Shown piece after piece: positions 15,969 to 28,441 of a stretch of 33,981 nucleotides of DNA. Position 1 is the stretch's first letter; every line of letters begins with the position of its first letter. A program made the position numbers and the translations under genes. The notes below the pieces were generated by a model that ran no database searches, was not told where the DNA came from, and saw only the letters and a program-made list of their open reading frames with translations. The DNA lies in NCBI RefSeq assembly GCF_003346515.1, contig NZ_QQNA01000092.1, positions 1 through 33,981 of the forward strand, given 5' to 3'. The stretch comes from Streptomyces corynorhini (GTDB lineage Bacteria; Actinomycetota; Actinomycetes; Streptomycetales; Streptomycetaceae).

Positions 15969-18900
15969 TCAGTGGTGCTCGGTCGGCAGGAGCCCCGTCT
16001 GCACCAGCGGATTGCCCCGCCGCCGCGAGACGAAGACGCCTCGGCCCGTGGGCATGGGCCGGGGGCGGGCGTTGCCGAAGATGGCTCCCTCATTGGGGTC
16101 GCCCGACAGGATGAGGGCCTGCGCGCCCAGTTCCTGCAGGCGCTGCATGAAGGACTCGTACGCGGAACGGCCCGCGCCTGCCGTGCTGCGGGCGATGATG
16201 AAGCGGACGCCGACGTCACGGGCGAAGGGGAGCAGCTCCGTGAGGCCGGCCAGCGGGTTGCCGCTGGAGGTGGAGACCAGGTCGTAGTCGTCGATGACGA
16301 CGTACACCGTCGGGCCGTGCCACCAGCTGCGGTCGCGCAGCTCCTGTGCCGTGACGGTCTCCGACGGCGCGCGGCGTCGCATCAGGTCCGCCAGGGCGTC
16401 CATGTGGTGCTCCATGTTGTTGGACATGGGGATGTACTCGGCCAGGTGCGAGGCCGGAGTGGCGTCCAGCAGCGCGCGCCGGTTGTCGATCACGAAGAGC
16501 TTGCAGACGTCGCCCTCGTACCGTTCGGTGAGCTGCTTGATGAGCAGCCGCAGCAGATTGGACTTGCCGGACTCGCTCTCGCCGAAGACCAGCAGGAACG
16601 GGTCCTGCTCGAAGTTGACGAAGACCGGCTCCAGGTTGTTCTCGTCGATACCGAAGGCGACCCCGCGCTGCGGATACGCGGAGCCCGGCGGCAGGTCGCC
16701 GGCCGGCAGCTCGCGCGGCAGCAGGCGTACGGCGGGGGCTCCGGGCGCGGTCCAGTGCCGGGAGACCTCCTGGGTCATCGCGGCCGTCGCCTCCGACAGG
16801 TCGCTGTCGGAGTTGATGCTGTCGATCCTCGGCACCGCCGCCATGAAGTGCAGCTTCTCCGGGGTGAGACCGCGGCCCGGCACGCCCGCCGGGACGTTGA
16901 CGGCGACCCTGCGGTCCAGCTCCGAGTCCATGGTGTCGCCGAGCCGCAGCTCCAGCCGGTTCATCAGCTGGTCCTTGAGGTTCGCGCGGACCTCCATCGA
17001 GCGCGAGGCGGTGAGGATCACATGGATGCCGTAACCCAGCCCGCGGGACGCCATGTCCGTGACGGCCTGTTCCAGACCCTCGTAGTCCGTACGGAAGTTC
17101 CCCCAGCCGTCGACGAGCAGGAACACATCACCCCACGGCTGCTCGGTCACCGAGATGTCACCGCGCGCCCGCAGCCTGCGGTAGGTGGCGATGGAGTCGA
17201 TGCCCGCGGTACGGAAGTACTCCTCGCGCCGAGCCAGCACGCCGTAGACCTCGGCGACCGTACGCCGTACCCGCTCGGGGTCCAGCCGTGAGGCCACCCC
17301 GCCGACGTGCGGCAGCCCGGCGATCGAGGAGAGCCCGCCGCCACCGAAGTCGAGGCCGTAGAACTGCACCTCCTGCGGGGTGTGCGTCAGCGCGAACGCC
17401 GACACGATCGTCCGCAGCAGCGTGGACTTGCCGGACTGCGGGCCGCCGACGATCTGCATATGGCCCGCCGCTCCGGAGAAGTCCCGGTAGAGCGTGTCGC
17501 GGCGCTGCTCGAAGGGCTTGTCGACGACCCCCAGCGGCACGACCAGACGCCCCGCGCCCTCGAAGCCCGGCTGGGTCAGCCCGCGGCCGGGCACCGCCGC
17601 CAACCCGGGCAGCAGCTCGTCCATGGCCGGCGGATTGTCCAGCGGGGGCAGCCACACCTGGTGGGCCTCGGCGCCACGCCCTTCGAGCCGGCGCACGATC
17701 ACGTCGAGCACGGAGTCGGCCAGCGCGTCGTCCTCCGCCGGGCGCCCCTCCGGTACGCGGGAACCGGCGGCCCGCTCGACGTAGCGCACGGGCACCGGGG
17801 CGGCCGTGAACGGGACGGGCCTGCGGTCCACCGGCAGCGATCCGCCCGGAGCGGCGCCCTGCCGCGTCCCGGTCCGGTACACGCCGGAGACGTACGCCGC
17901 CTTGAACCGGACCATCTCGTCCGTACCGAACTTCAGATACCCGGAACCCGGGACGTTGGGCAGCTGGTACGCGTCGGGGACCCCGATGGCCGCGCGGGAC
18001 TCGGCCGCCGAGAACGTCCGCAGACCGACCCGGTACGACAGATACGTCTCCAGACCGCGCAGCCGGCCCTCCTCCAGCCGCTGCGAGGCCAGCAGCAGAT
18101 GCACGCCGAGCGACCTCCCGATGCGTCCGATCTGCACGAACATCTCGATGAAGTCCGGCATCGCGGTCAGCAGTTCGCTGAACTCGTCGATGACCAGCAC
18201 GAGCGAGGGGACCGGCTGCAGCGGGGCGCCCGCCGCGCGCGCCTTCTCATAGTCGTGGATGTTGGCGTAGTTGCCCGCGTCGCGCAGCATCTCCTGGCGG
18301 CGGTTCAGCTCACCGCGGATGGAGTCGCCCATGCGGTCCACCAGCGTCAGATCGTCGGCCAGGTTGGTGATCACGGCCGCGACGTGCGGCATCTGGGACA
18401 TCCCCGCGAAGGTCGCACCGCCCTTGAAGTCCGCGAGCACGAAATTGAGGGTCTCGGAGGAGTGGGTGACCGCGAGCCCCAGCACCAGCGTGCGCAGCAG
18501 CTCCGACTTTCCGGAACCGGTCGCCCCCACGCACAGACCGTGCGGCCCCATCCCCTCCTGCGCCGCCTCCTTCAGATCCAGCATCACCGGCGCGCCGTCC
18601 TCGCCGACACCGATGGGCACCCGCAGCCGCTCGGCCTGCGAACGGGGCCGCCAGGTACGGGTGACGTCCACGGATGCCGCGTCGCCCAGATTCAGCAGGT
18701 CGGTGAAGTCCAGATTGGCGAGCAGCGGTTCGTCGTCGTCACCGCCCGAGGCGACCCGCAGCGGGGCGAGCTGCCGGGCGAGCGCCTCGGCGGCCTCCTC
18801 GCTGAGCTGGTCCGGCACCCCGTCGTACACCAGGCCGTGCCCGGACTCCAGCCGCAGCGCATCGGGGTGTACGACCACGGACAGGCCGCCGCGCGCCCCC

Positions 18901-19943
18901 TGCGCCTCGCCGGGCACGACCTCGATGACCGTCACGCCCTGCAGCCCCTCGGCGGAGGCGAACACGGACATCGGGGGGACGGACTGGCTGTCGAGCACCA
19001 CCACGATGTGCGGCTGGTCCAGCAGCGGATGCCCGGCGCCCTGGAAACGCGGCCGGCCCTCCAGCCGCTCCGCCAGCAGCTCCTCCAGCTCCAGCACGTC
19101 CGTGGTGATCAGCCGTCGGCTGCCCGCGCCGTCACCGTCGCCCCGACCCTGGGCGTGCGGCAGCCACTTCGCCCACTCCCAGCGCGGCGCCGCCTCGCGC
19201 CCGGCGACCACGGCGACGACCAGGTCCTCCGGCGAGTGCGTCGAGACCAGCGAACCGACCATCGCGCGGGCCGTGGAGCGCACGCTGTGCGGCTCACCAC
19301 TGACGGTCAGGTGGTAGAAGGCCCGCAGCGAGACGGCCATCGGCAGCCCGTCGAGCGTGCTGTGCGCCCTGATGAACTGCTGCATCGCCCCTGCGGTGAG
19401 CGGCTCCAGCTCGTCCACGGGCGCGGTCTCGGGCGCGACGAGCGGGGTCGCGAGCTGCTGACTGCCCAGCCCGATCCGCACCTGCCCGAAGTCGTCGTCG
19501 GCCGCCCGCCGCTCCCACACCCGGCTGCCCTCGGCGACCAGGGCCCACAGCTGCTCGGGCGACGGATGCAGATAGAACTGCGCGTCCCGCTGGAGATGCG
19601 CCGTCTTCAGCACGGCACGCCGGGTCTGCGTCAGGTACTTGAGGTAGTCGCGCCGCATGTCGGCCAGCTGCCCCTGGCTGCCGCGCCGGTGGCGGACCAG
19701 CATCGCGATGGCCATGGCGACCGTCGAGGCGATCATCACCATGCCCATGATCCGCATGATCGGATTCGGCGTCATGAAGAAGAAGACGACCGAGCCGCCC
19801 ATGCCCAGCATCGGCAGCAACTGCATCATCGCGCCCTCCTGCTGCCCGCGCGGCAGTTCGGGAGGGGATTGCAACTGCACGTGCTCGGCGGGAACTTCGG
19901 CGGGTAGAGCCCGCGGTGGGCGCTTGACGACAATCTGACTCAC
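15969..19943 (-). CDS. eccC: Type VII secretion ATPase EccC (EccCa-EccCb fused)
   Basis: A 1324-residue FtsK/SpoIIIE-type motor starting at GTG 19943 with AAGGGA upstream. Two membrane segments lie near residues 40-85 (MLGMGGSVVFFFM and MGMVMIASTVAMAIAML). A DUF region and three ATPase domains follow, with P-loops GATGSGKS (about 471), GGPQSGKS (about 834) and GESESGKS (about 1123). All three P-loops keep Lys-Ser. The first domain has a Walker-B-like LVLVIDEFSELL, the second DVFLLVDGWGNF, the third VYVVIDDYDLV. EccC powers export, its last domain binding the YxxxD/E tails of WXG substrates. It is a single fused chain, as in Streptomyces, rather than the split EccCa/EccCb of mycobacterial ESX-1. 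Confidence 0.96.
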   Translation of the reverse strand: MSQIVVKRPPRALPAEVPAEHVQLQSPPELPRGQQEGAMMQLLPMLGMGGSVVFFFMTPNPIMRIMGMVMIASTVAMAIAMLVRHRRGSQGQLADMRRDYLKYLTQTRRAVLKTAHLQRDAQFYLHPSPEQLWALVAEGSRVWERRAADDDFGQVRIGLGSQQLATPLVAPETAPVDELEPLTAGAMQQFIRAHSTLDGLPMAVSLRAFYHLTVSGEPHSVRSTARAMVGSLVSTHSPEDLVVAVVAGREAAPRWEWAKWLPHAQGRGDGDGAGSRRLITTDVLELEELLAERLEGRPRFQGAGHPLLDQPHIVVVLDSQSVPPMSVFASAEGLQGVTVIEVVPGEAQGARGGLSVVVHPDALRLESGHGLVYDGVPDQLSEEAAEALARQLAPLRVASGGDDDEPLLANLDFTDLLNLGDAASVDVTRTWRPRSQAERLRVPIGVGEDGAPVMLDLKEAAQEGMGPHGLCVGATGSGKSELLRTLVLGLAVTHSSETLNFVLADFKGGATFAGMSQMPHVAAVITNLADDLTLVDRMGDSIRGELNRRQEMLRDAGNYANIHDYEKARAAGAPLQPVPSLVLVIDEFSELLTAMPDFIEMFVQIGRIGRSLGVHLLLASQRLEEGRLRGLETYLSYRVGLRTFSAAESRAAIGVPDAYQLPNVPGSGYLKFGTDEMVRFKAAYVSGVYRTGTRQGAAPGGSLPVDRRPVPFTAAPVPVRYVERAAGSRVPEGRPAEDDALADSVLDVIVRRLEGRGAEAHQVWLPPLDNPPAMDELLPGLAAVPGRGLTQPGFEGAGRLVVPLGVVDKPFEQRRDTLYRDFSGAAGHMQIVGGPQSGKSTLLRTIVSAFALTHTPQEVQFYGLDFGGGGLSSIAGLPHVGGVASRLDPERVRRTVAEVYGVLARREEYFRTAGIDSIATYRRLRARGDISVTEQPWGDVFLLVDGWGNFRTDYEGLEQAVTDMASRGLGYGIHVILTASRSMEVRANLKDQLMNRLELRLGDTMDSELDRRVAVNVPAGVPGRGLTPEKLHFMAAVPRIDSINSDSDLSEATAAMTQEVSRHWTAPGAPAVRLLPRELPAGDLPPGSAYPQRGVAFGIDENNLEPVFVNFEQDPFLLVFGESESGKSNLLRLLIKQLTERYEGDVCKLFVIDNRRALLDATPASHLAEYIPMSNNMEHHMDALADLMRRRAPSETVTAQELRDRSWWHGPTVYVVIDDYDLVSTSSGNPLAGLTELLPFARDVGVRFIIARSTAGAGRSAYESFMQRLQELGAQALILSGDPNEGAIFGNARPRPMPTGRGVFVSRRRGNPLVQTGLLPTEHH

Positions 19944-20395
19944 TGCTCACCAAATCCCTTGCCGGATGGAAATGTTCCTATCGGCGCCCCCGTGGCGACG
20001 GGTTCCATCCGCGGGGAGGGATCCTACGTGCGCGGGGGCAAAGGGCGTGGCAGTAGGGTGGCGCCACGTGTTTGCTCGCCGATGAACTACCGCAAAACGG
20101 AGGGACATTCGGGAAGCGGACAGACCCGGACGGCGAGCGGCGGGAAATCGGCCCGCGTACGGCCGACGGACACCTCGACAACACGCCGTCAGGCACTGTC
20201 CGGCACCGTCGGGCGGCACCGGCGGCACGGGCCGCGCGGTGGCACCCGCCGGGCGTACGTACGGGACACGGGACGTACGCGTACGGCACACCGCACGCCC
20301 CCATCGTCCACCCGTCCCGGCCGCGCGTGTCATGACGACGGACGGGACGACGAGAACCGCAAGAACATCGCAGGAACCACGAGGGGAAACAGCAG
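19944..20395. other. Divergent eccC/eccD regulatory gap
   Basis: This 452-bp gap between divergent eccC and eccD should hold both promoters. I see one TAGGGT at 20054-20059 on the plus strand that resembles a vegetative -10, but no good -35 at the right spacing. No RNA gene or convincing small ORF is visible. Confidence 0.4.
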
Positions 20396-21904
20396 GTGAG
20401 TATGGAGGCCCCAGCGGCGGTCACCGAAGCCCGGCACACGGGCCCGGCCGCCCCGCTCCGCGGCGGAACCGGGTTCTGCCGGGTCACGGTCGTCGCGCCG
20501 GACAGTCGCGTCGACGTGGCGTTGCCCGAGGACATCCCCGTCGCCGACCTCTACCCGGAGATCCTCCGGCTGTCGGGACAGAGCCCCGCCGAGGGCGCCC
20601 CGGTCGGCTACCACCTGGTACGCCGCGACGGCACCGTGCTCGACGGCGCGCGGTCCCTGGCCGCGCAGCGCATCCTCGACGGCGAGCTGTTCGCGCTGCG
20701 GCCCTTCGCCGAGTCGCTGCCCCCCGCGGTCTTCGACGACGTCTCCGACGCCGTCGCCTCCGCCGTGGCCCGCGACCGCACGCTGTGGACCGAGAGCCTG
20801 ACGCGCGGCGCCGGACTCTTCGGCGGATCGGTCCTGCTGTCGCTGGTCGCCTTCGTCCTGTGGACCGCCGACCCCCGGCACGACATGCACGGCCTGCCCG
20901 GCATCCTCGCCGCCGTCGTCGGCGTCCTGCTGCTCGCGCTGGCGGGCGTACGGGCCCGGGTGTACGACGACAGGGCCTCGGCCATCGCCCTGGGCATCGG
21001 CTCGCTGGCCAATGTCGCGGTCGCCGGCGCCGGGCTGCTCCCGCCGACGGCGGGGGAGGGCATCGGCCGGCTCCAGTTCCTGCTGGCCTGCGTCGCCGTC
21101 CTGGTCGCCTCGGTGATCCTGACCATCGCCGCGCCCGGCGGCGACGGCCCCTTCGTCGCCTTCGTCTTCGCGGCCGCCGTGGGCGCGCTGGTCACCTTCG
21201 TCGCCATCGTCACCGGCATGGCGCCCACCGAGACCGCCGCGCTCTGCGCCCCGCTCGCCGTCGGCGCGCTCGCCTTCCTGCCCGGCCTGTCCACCCGCTT
21301 CGCCCGGCTGCCCATCGGCTTCGAGCCGCCGCGCTCGGCCGTCACCGCGTACGGGGCCGACGAGCCCGCGCCACAGGAGCCGATCGACGCCGCGCGCATC
21401 GCCGCCCGCGCCCGGCGCGGCCACGAACTGCTGGTCGGCCTGGTCGGCGGCTGCGCGCTGGTCGCGGTGGGCGCCGCCGCGGTCCTCGGCTTCTCCGACG
21501 GCGTCTGGGGGCAGCTGCTCGCCCTCGCGACCGGCGTCGCGATGCTGATGCGCGCGTACCTCTTCCGCTACACGGCCCAGGTCGGCTGCGCCCTGGCGGC
21601 GGGCCTCGGCGCGCTCGTCCTGCTCGTCCTCGGGCTCTGCCTCAATCCGCCCGTGGCGCTGATGCGGGGCGCGCTCGGGGGCGACGGCGCCGCGCTCGAC
21701 ATCCGTACGATCTGGCTGACCACCGCGGTCACCGCCGTGGCCGCGCTGATCACCGCCATCGCGCTGATCGTGCCGCGCAAGGGCGTGACCCCCTTCTGGG
21801 GCCGTTTCCTGGAGATCGCGGAAGCCTTCGTGCTGCTGACGCTCGTACCGCTGTGCCTCGCGGTCTTCGACGTCTACCACGCGATCCGCGCGCTCACCTC
21901 CTGA
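20396..21904 (+). CDS. eccD: Type VII secretion integral membrane protein EccD
   Basis: A 502-residue protein starting at GTG 20396 with GAGGGG nine bases upstream; ATG 20402 is a close alternative. Residues about 28-105 form the ubiquitin-like (YukD-type) cytoplasmic domain ([19 protein letters not shown]). From about 138 onward there are roughly eleven hydrophobic membrane segments, for example [14 protein letters not shown] and [17 protein letters not shown], with short loops. EccD forms the dimeric membrane ring of the ESX core complex with EccB, EccC and EccE. It is divergent from eccC and ends at a strong hairpin, so it is probably transcribed alone. Confidence 0.94.
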   Translation: MSMEAPAAVTEARHTGPAAPLRGGTGFCRVTVVAPDSRVDVALPEDIPVADLYPEILRLSGQSPAEGAPVGYHLVRRDGTVLDGARSLAAQRILDGELFALRPFAESLPPAVFDDVSDAVASAVARDRTLWTESLTRGAGLFGGSVLLSLVAFVLWTADPRHDMHGLPGILAAVVGVLLLALAGVRARVYDDRASAIALGIGSLANVAVAGAGLLPPTAGEGIGRLQFLLACVAVLVASVILTIAAPGGDGPFVAFVFAAAVGALVTFVAIVTGMAPTETAALCAPLAVGALAFLPGLSTRFARLPIGFEPPRSAVTAYGADEPAPQEPIDAARIAARARRGHELLVGLVGGCALVAVGAAAVLGFSDGVWGQLLALATGVAMLMRAYLFRYTAQVGCALAAGLGALVLLVLGLCLNPPVALMRGALGGDGAALDIRTIWLTTAVTAVAALITAIALIVPRKGVTPFWGRFLEIAEAFVLLTLVPLCLAVFDVYHAIRALTS

Positions 21905-21912
21905 GGCCCCGG

Positions 21913-21946
21913 CCGCGCCCCCGCCCGTCGCGCTGCGGGGGCGCGG
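21913..21946 (+). terminator. Terminator after eccD
   Basis: A perfect 12-bp all-GC stem, CCGCGCCCCCGC (21913-21924) with GCGGGGGCGCGG (21935-21946), loop of 10 bases, nine bases after the eccD stop. No U-tract. Confidence 0.7.
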
Positions 21947-22124
21947 CGAGAGGGCCCGAACGGGCTGGTACTCTGGGCGACGGCCGTTTGTGCGCGTATC
22001 GCCGGACCCTGCACAGGATCCCCGGACCGCGCGCGACGGATCTCCCGCCTCCCGAGTCACGGAAGCTCCCCAGAGTATTCGACCTGGGGCACTCGAAGGC
22101 CACGAAGACCCACGAGGAGTACGC

Positions 22125-22415
22125 GTGCCGCTCGACGCCGCTACGAAGAAGACGATCATGACCGAGTTCGGCACCAAGGAGGGCGACACCGGCTCCCCCG
22201 AGGTCCAGGTCGCCATGCTGTCGCGCCGGATCTCGGACCTGACCGAGCACCTCAAGACCCACAAGCACGACCACCACTCCCGTCGTGGTCTGCTGATCCT
22301 GGTCGGTCAGCGCCGCCGCCTGCTCCAGTACCTGGCCAAGAAGGACATCCAGCGCTTCCGCGCGCTGGTCGACCGCCTGGGCATCCGCCGCGGTGCGGCC
22401 GGCGGTGCCAAGTAA
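22125..22415 (+). CDS. rpsO: 30S ribosomal protein S15
   Basis: A 96-residue protein. The start is GTG 22125 ([17 protein letters not shown]) with GAGGAG five bases upstream; the longer open frame from 21990 is untranslated leader. The body has the S15 signature: [35 protein letters not shown] and [12 protein letters not shown], which bind the central domain of 16S rRNA. Length and sequence are normal for S15. As in most bacteria it precedes pnp, with a hairpin between the two. Confidence 0.97.
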   Translation: MPLDAATKKTIMTEFGTKEGDTGSPEVQVAMLSRRISDLTEHLKTHKHDHHSRRGLLILVGQRRRLLQYLAKKDIQRFRALVDRLGIRRGAAGGAK

Positions 22416-22424
22416 GACACCGTG

Positions 22425-22461
22425 AAGGGAGCGGTTCCCACTTCCAGGGGGCCGCTCCTTT
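22425..22461 (+). terminator. rpsO-pnp intergenic hairpin (attenuator or RNase processing site)
   Basis: A 15-bp stem with G-U pairs, AAGGGAGCGGTTCCC (22425-22439) with GGGGGCCGCTCCTTT (22447-22461), around a 7-base loop and ending in TTT. It begins ten bases past the rpsO stop. Known biology: the rpsO-pnp hairpin in Streptomyces and E. coli is an RNase III target used in PNPase autoregulation, and part of transcription reads through. It can act as partial terminator and processing site. Confidence 0.75.
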
Positions 22462-22585
22462 CGCGTACGCACGGAACACGCGTACGCCATGAAGAGTGCG
22501 CCCGGCGCCCCGCCCGGGACGGCGTGACCGCCATCCCGCGGCCAGGCTCAGTAACCTGGTGCACGAGCACAACAGAAGAGCACGC

Positions 22586-22634
22586 GTACCCGCACCACTG
22601 AAGTACCGCACCACTGAAGTACCGCACCACCGAA
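22586..22634 (+). repeat. Three tandem 16-17 bp repeats in the pnp leader
   Basis: Three adjacent units: 22586-22602 (GTACCCGCACCACTGAA, 17 bases), 22603-22618 (GTACCGCACCACTGAA) and 22619-22634 (GTACCGCACCACCGAA). They lie about 170 bases upstream of the pnp start within the 388-bp rpsO-pnp gap. Nothing else in this gap besides the hairpin and the ribosome binding site is supported. The unit length and absence of spacers exclude a CRISPR. Confidence 0.85.
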
Positions 22635-22803
22635 GAGGAGGAGCGATCTCCACCGCCGCCGGTCCTCGGTAGTGGCGCCCGGAACACGCGGCCCATGCCG
22701 CCACCCCGGGTGCTTCGATCGAAGACCGGCCCGCACGAAGGAGCGCTTCTCCGCCACGTCCCCTGCCACACGGGCACCGGACGAAGACGAGGAGAGAACA
22801 CTA

Positions 22804-25031
22804 GTGGAGAACGAGACCCACTACGCCGAGGCCGTTATCGACAACGGAACCTTCGGCACCCGCACCATCCGCTTCGAGACGGGCCGGCTGGCCAAGCAGG
22901 CCGCCGGTTCCGCCGTGGCCTACCTGGACGACGACACCATGGTGCTGTCGGCCACCACCGCCTCCAAGAAGCCCAAGGACCAGCTCGACTTCTTCCCCCT
23001 CACGGTCGACGTCGAGGAGCGCCAGTACGCGGCCGGAAAGATCCCCGGATCCTTCTTCCGCCGCGAGGGCCGTCCCTCCGAGGACGCGATCCTGACCTGT
23101 CGCCTCATCGACCGCCCGCTGCGCCCCTCCTTCAAGAAGGGCCTGCGCAACGAGATCCAGATCGTCGAGACGATCATGGCGCTCAACCCCGACCACCTGT
23201 ACGACGTGGTCGCGATCAACGCCGCCTCCTGCTCCACGCAGCTGGCCGGCCTGCCCTTCTCCGGCCCCATCGGCGGCACCCGCGTCGCCCTCATCAAGGG
23301 CCAGTGGGTCGCCTTCCCGACGCACACCGAGCTTGAGGACGCCGTCTTCGACATGGTCGTCGCGGGCCGTGTCCTGGAGGACGGCGACGTCGCGATCATG
23401 ATGGTCGAGGCCGAGGCCACCACCAAGACCATCCAGCTGGTCGCCGACGGCGCCGAGGCCCCCACCGAGGAGGTCGTCGCCGCCGGTCTGGAAGCCGCGA
23501 AGCCCTTCATCAAGGCCCTCTGCAAGGCCCAGGCCGACCTCGCCGCCAAGGCCGCCAAGCCGACCGGCGAGTTCCCCGTCTTCCTCGACTACCAGGACGA
23601 CGTGCTGGAGGCGCTGACCGCCGCCGTCCGCGGCGAGCTGGCCCAGGCGCTGACCATCGCGGGCAAGCAGGACCGCGAGGCCGAGCTGGACCGCGTCAAG
23701 GAGCTGGCCGCCGAGAAGCTGCTCCCGCAGTTCGAAGGCCGCGAGAAGGAGATCTCCGGCGCCTACCGCGCGCTGACCAAGGCCCTGGTGCGCGAGCGCG
23801 TCATCAAGGACAAGGTCCGCATCGACGGCCGCGGCGTCACGGACATCCGTACGCTCGCCGCCGAGGTCGAGGCCATCCCGCGCGTGCACGGCTCCGCGCT
23901 GTTCGAGCGTGGCGAGACCCAGATCCTGGGCGTCACCACCCTCAACATGCTCCGCATGGAGCAGCAGCTGGACACCCTCTCCCCGGTGACCCGCAAGCGC
24001 TACATGCACAACTACAACTTCCCGCCCTACTCGGTCGGCGAGACCGGCCGCGTCGGTTCGCCGAAGCGCCGCGAGATCGGCCATGGCGCGCTCGCCGAGC
24101 GCGCCATCATGCCGGTCCTGCCGACGCGCGAGGAGTTCCCCTACGCGATCCGCCAGGTCTCCGAGGCGCTGGGCTCCAACGGCTCGACGTCCATGGGCTC
24201 GGTCTGCGCCTCCACCATGTCCCTGCTGAACGCCGGTGTGCCGCTCAAGGCCCCCGTCGCCGGTATCGCCATGGGCCTGATCTCCCAGGAGATCGACGGC
24301 AAGACCCACTACGTCGCCCTCACCGACATCCTCGGTGCGGAGGACGCCTACGGCGACATGGACTTCAAGGTCGCCGGTACGAAGACGTTCGTCACCGCGC
24401 TCCAGCTCGACACCAAGCTCGACGGCATCCCCGCCTCGGTCCTGGCCGCCGCGCTGAAGCAGGCCCGCGACGCCCGCCTCCACATCCTCGACGTGATGAA
24501 CGAGGCCATCGACGTCCCGGACGAGATGTCCCCGAACGCCCCGCGGATCATCACCGTCAAGATCCCCGTGGACAAGATCGGAGAGGTCATCGGCCCCAAG
24601 GGCAAGATGATCAACCAGATCCAGGAGGACACCGGCGCCGACATCACGATCGAGGACGACGGCACCATCTACATCGGTGCCGCCGACGGACCGGCCGCCG
24701 AGGCCGCCCGCGCCACGATCAACGCCATCGCCAACCCGACCATGCCGGAGGTCGGCGAGCGCTACCTGGGTACGGTCGTCAAGACCACCACCTTCGGCGC
24801 GTTCGTGTCGCTGCTCCCGGGCAAGGACGGACTGCTGCACATCTCGCAGATCCGCAAGCTCGCCGGTGGCAAGCGCGTGGAGAACGTCGAGGACGTGCTC
24901 GGCGTGGGCCAGAAGGTCCAGGTCGAGATCGCCGAGATCGACCAGCGCGGCAAGCTCTCCCTCATCCCCGTGATCGAGGGTGAAGAGGGCGCCGAGGCCG
25001 AGGCCGAGGACGCGAAGGACGACGCTTCCAA

Positions 25032-25035
<4 letters not shown>
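22804..25035 (+). CDS. pnp: Polyribonucleotide nucleotidyltransferase (PNPase)
   Basis: A 743-residue protein starting at GTG 22804 ([13 protein letters not shown]) with GAGGAGAG seven bases upstream. Domains in order: RNase PH-like domain 1 (about 10-230, including [10 protein letters not shown]), an all-helical linker, RNase PH-like domain 2 (about 330-560, with [10 protein letters not shown] and [12 protein letters not shown]), a KH domain (about 575-640, with the loop IGPKGKMI) and an S1 domain (about 650-720, [19 protein letters not shown]). It is the 3'-to-5' phosphorolytic exonuclease and polymerase of RNA turnover; in streptomycetes it also adds poly(A)-like tails. Length is normal. 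It overlaps the next gene by four bases (GTGA). Confidence 0.97.
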
Positions 25036-27225
<2,190 letters not shown>

Positions 27226-27230
27226 CTGTC

Positions 27231-27683
27231 ATGCGCGCGAAGATCACGTACTTCCTCACGGCCGCCGTCCTGGTCGTCTATTTCGTCCTGGTCGGCAGCC
27301 GAGGCGTGCTGCTGATCGAGCACGGCACACTGCTCACCGTCACCTTCGGCGTCGCGGTGCTGATCCTGCCGCTGATCGGTCTCTGGTTCCTCTGGAAGAG
27401 CACTCAGTTCGTCAACCGGGCCAACCGGCTCGCGCAGGAGCTGGACGCCGAGGGCGGGCTGCCGCTCGACGAGCTGGTCCGCACCCCGGGCGGGCGGATC
27501 GACCGGGACTCCGCGGACGCCGTCTTCGCGGAGCGCCGCGCCGAGACGGAGGACGCCCCGGACGACTGGCGCTGCTGGTTCCGGCTCGCCATCGCGTACC
27601 ACGACGCGCGGGACACCCCGCGCGCCCGCAAGGCCATGCAGCGTGCCATCGCGCTGCACGACGGCAAACCCGTACCCGCCTGA
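27231..27683 (+). CDS. Small two-TM membrane protein with helical tail
   Basis: A 150-residue protein starting six bases after the dapB stop, so probably in the same operon. Two membrane segments (about 5-22, ITYFLTAAVLVVYFVLVG, and 33-55, LTVTFGVAVLILPLIGLWFLW) are followed by a cytosolic helical region ending in WRCWFRLAIAYHDARDTPRARKAMQRAIALH, which resembles a single TPR-type hairpin. I recall conserved proteins of this plan beside dapB in Streptomyces. No function is known to me. It ends ahead of a strong bidirectional terminator. Confidence 0.85.
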   Translation: MRAKITYFLTAAVLVVYFVLVGSRGVLLIEHGTLLTVTFGVAVLILPLIGLWFLWKSTQFVNRANRLAQELDAEGGLPLDELVRTPGGRIDRDSADAVFAERRAETEDAPDDWRCWFRLAIAYHDARDTPRARKAMQRAIALHDGKPVPA

Positions 27684-27719
27684 CCGGCGCGCTCCGGTAC
27701 GCCAATGCCGGTAACGCGT

Positions 27720-27760
27720 GAGCGGGGGGCCGGCCTCCACTGGAGGCCGACCCCCCGCTC
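27720..27760. terminator. Bidirectional terminator between convergent genes
   Basis: A 19-bp stem with one C-A mismatch: GAGCGGGGGGCCGGCCTCC (27720-27738) with its complement at 27742-27760, loop of three bases. It lies between the stop at 27683 (plus) and the stop at 27800 (minus). Its outer arm GAGCGGGGGGCC recurs in the terminator after rnj. Confidence 0.85.
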
Positions 27761-27799
27761 AGCCGCGGTGGGTGTACGGAAAGACCCGCACGGGACGGG

Positions 27800-28345
27800 T
27801 CAGGAGGGGCGGTATTCGGCGCCCCACGCCTCGACCATGTCGGCGGCCCGGTCGAACGCCTCACCACGCGACAGGAAGTCCGCGTTGTGATCGGTGAGCA
27901 GCGCGAGCGGCTCACCCTGTCGGCGTACGACCACCAGGGCCTGACCCTGCACCGTGCGCGGCAGCCCGAGCCAGCGGACCGGCTGCTGGACCGTGCGGAC
28001 AGCCGTGATCCCGTCCCACGCGACGGTGACGGTCATGAGCAGTCGCACCCGGCGTACGCCGTGCCGGCTCACCCACGCCCCCATCCGCAGCATCCGCAGG
28101 GCGATGGCGATGACCACCGCCGCGACGACGAAGCACGCCGTCGCACCGGACAGGGCGCCCGCGGCGGCGATGATCACCGTCGCGAGCAGAACGAACGAGG
28201 CCAACAGCAGGAGCAGCGCAGCCGCTGCCACCCGCCAGGGACCCGGGCGGTACGGACGCCGCCATTGATCATGATCGTCGAAGGGCAGCGCGACATCATC
28301 GGTCGCGTCAAAAGCCCGGTCGGCCGTCAGGAAGGGCAGGGGCAC
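27800..28345 (-). CDS. Two-TM membrane protein, PH-domain-like
   Basis: A 181-residue protein starting at GTG 28345 with GAGGAT seven bases upstream. A polar N-terminus of about 38 residues precedes two hydrophobic segments (about 39-63, VAAAALLLLLASFVLLATV, and 65-88, GATACFVVAAVVIAIAL). The C-terminal half has strand-rich VRRVRLLMTVTVAWDGITAVR and QGQALVVVRRQGEPLALLT. This resembles the bacterial PH-like domain found in small actinobacterial membrane proteins. Function unknown. It runs opposite to its neighbours and ends at a shared terminator. Confidence 0.82.
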   Translation of the reverse strand: MPLPFLTADRAFDATDDVALPFDDHDQWRRPYRPGPWRVAAAALLLLLASFVLLATVIIAAAGALSGATACFVVAAVVIAIALRMLRMGAWVSRHGVRRVRLLMTVTVAWDGITAVRTVQQPVRWLGLPRTVQGQALVVVRRQGEPLALLTDHNADFLSRGEAFDRAADMVEAWGAEYRPS

Positions 28346-28441
28346 GACTGATCCTCACTCACAAGCACGCTCGATTGCTGTGCCCGGTGAGGCTACCGAT
28401 GACGTACCGGTCCGGACCAGCCGAGGGGGCCGGACGAGTCA

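Noticed and set aside
17307..19907. 866-codon plus-strand open frame
   Set aside because: Antisense shadow of eccC, His/Arg/Gln-rich without any domain, a usual effect of third-position GC bias.
20330..22264. 644-codon minus-strand open frame
   Set aside because: Antisense to eccD and rpsO, low-complexity Gly/Asp/Arg composition.
22586..22634. CRISPR-like array
   Set aside because: The three repeats are directly adjacent with no spacers and no cas genes nearby.
22801..24840. 679-codon minus-strand open frame opposite pnp
   Set aside because: Shadow of a clearly recognisable PNPase; no domain of its own.
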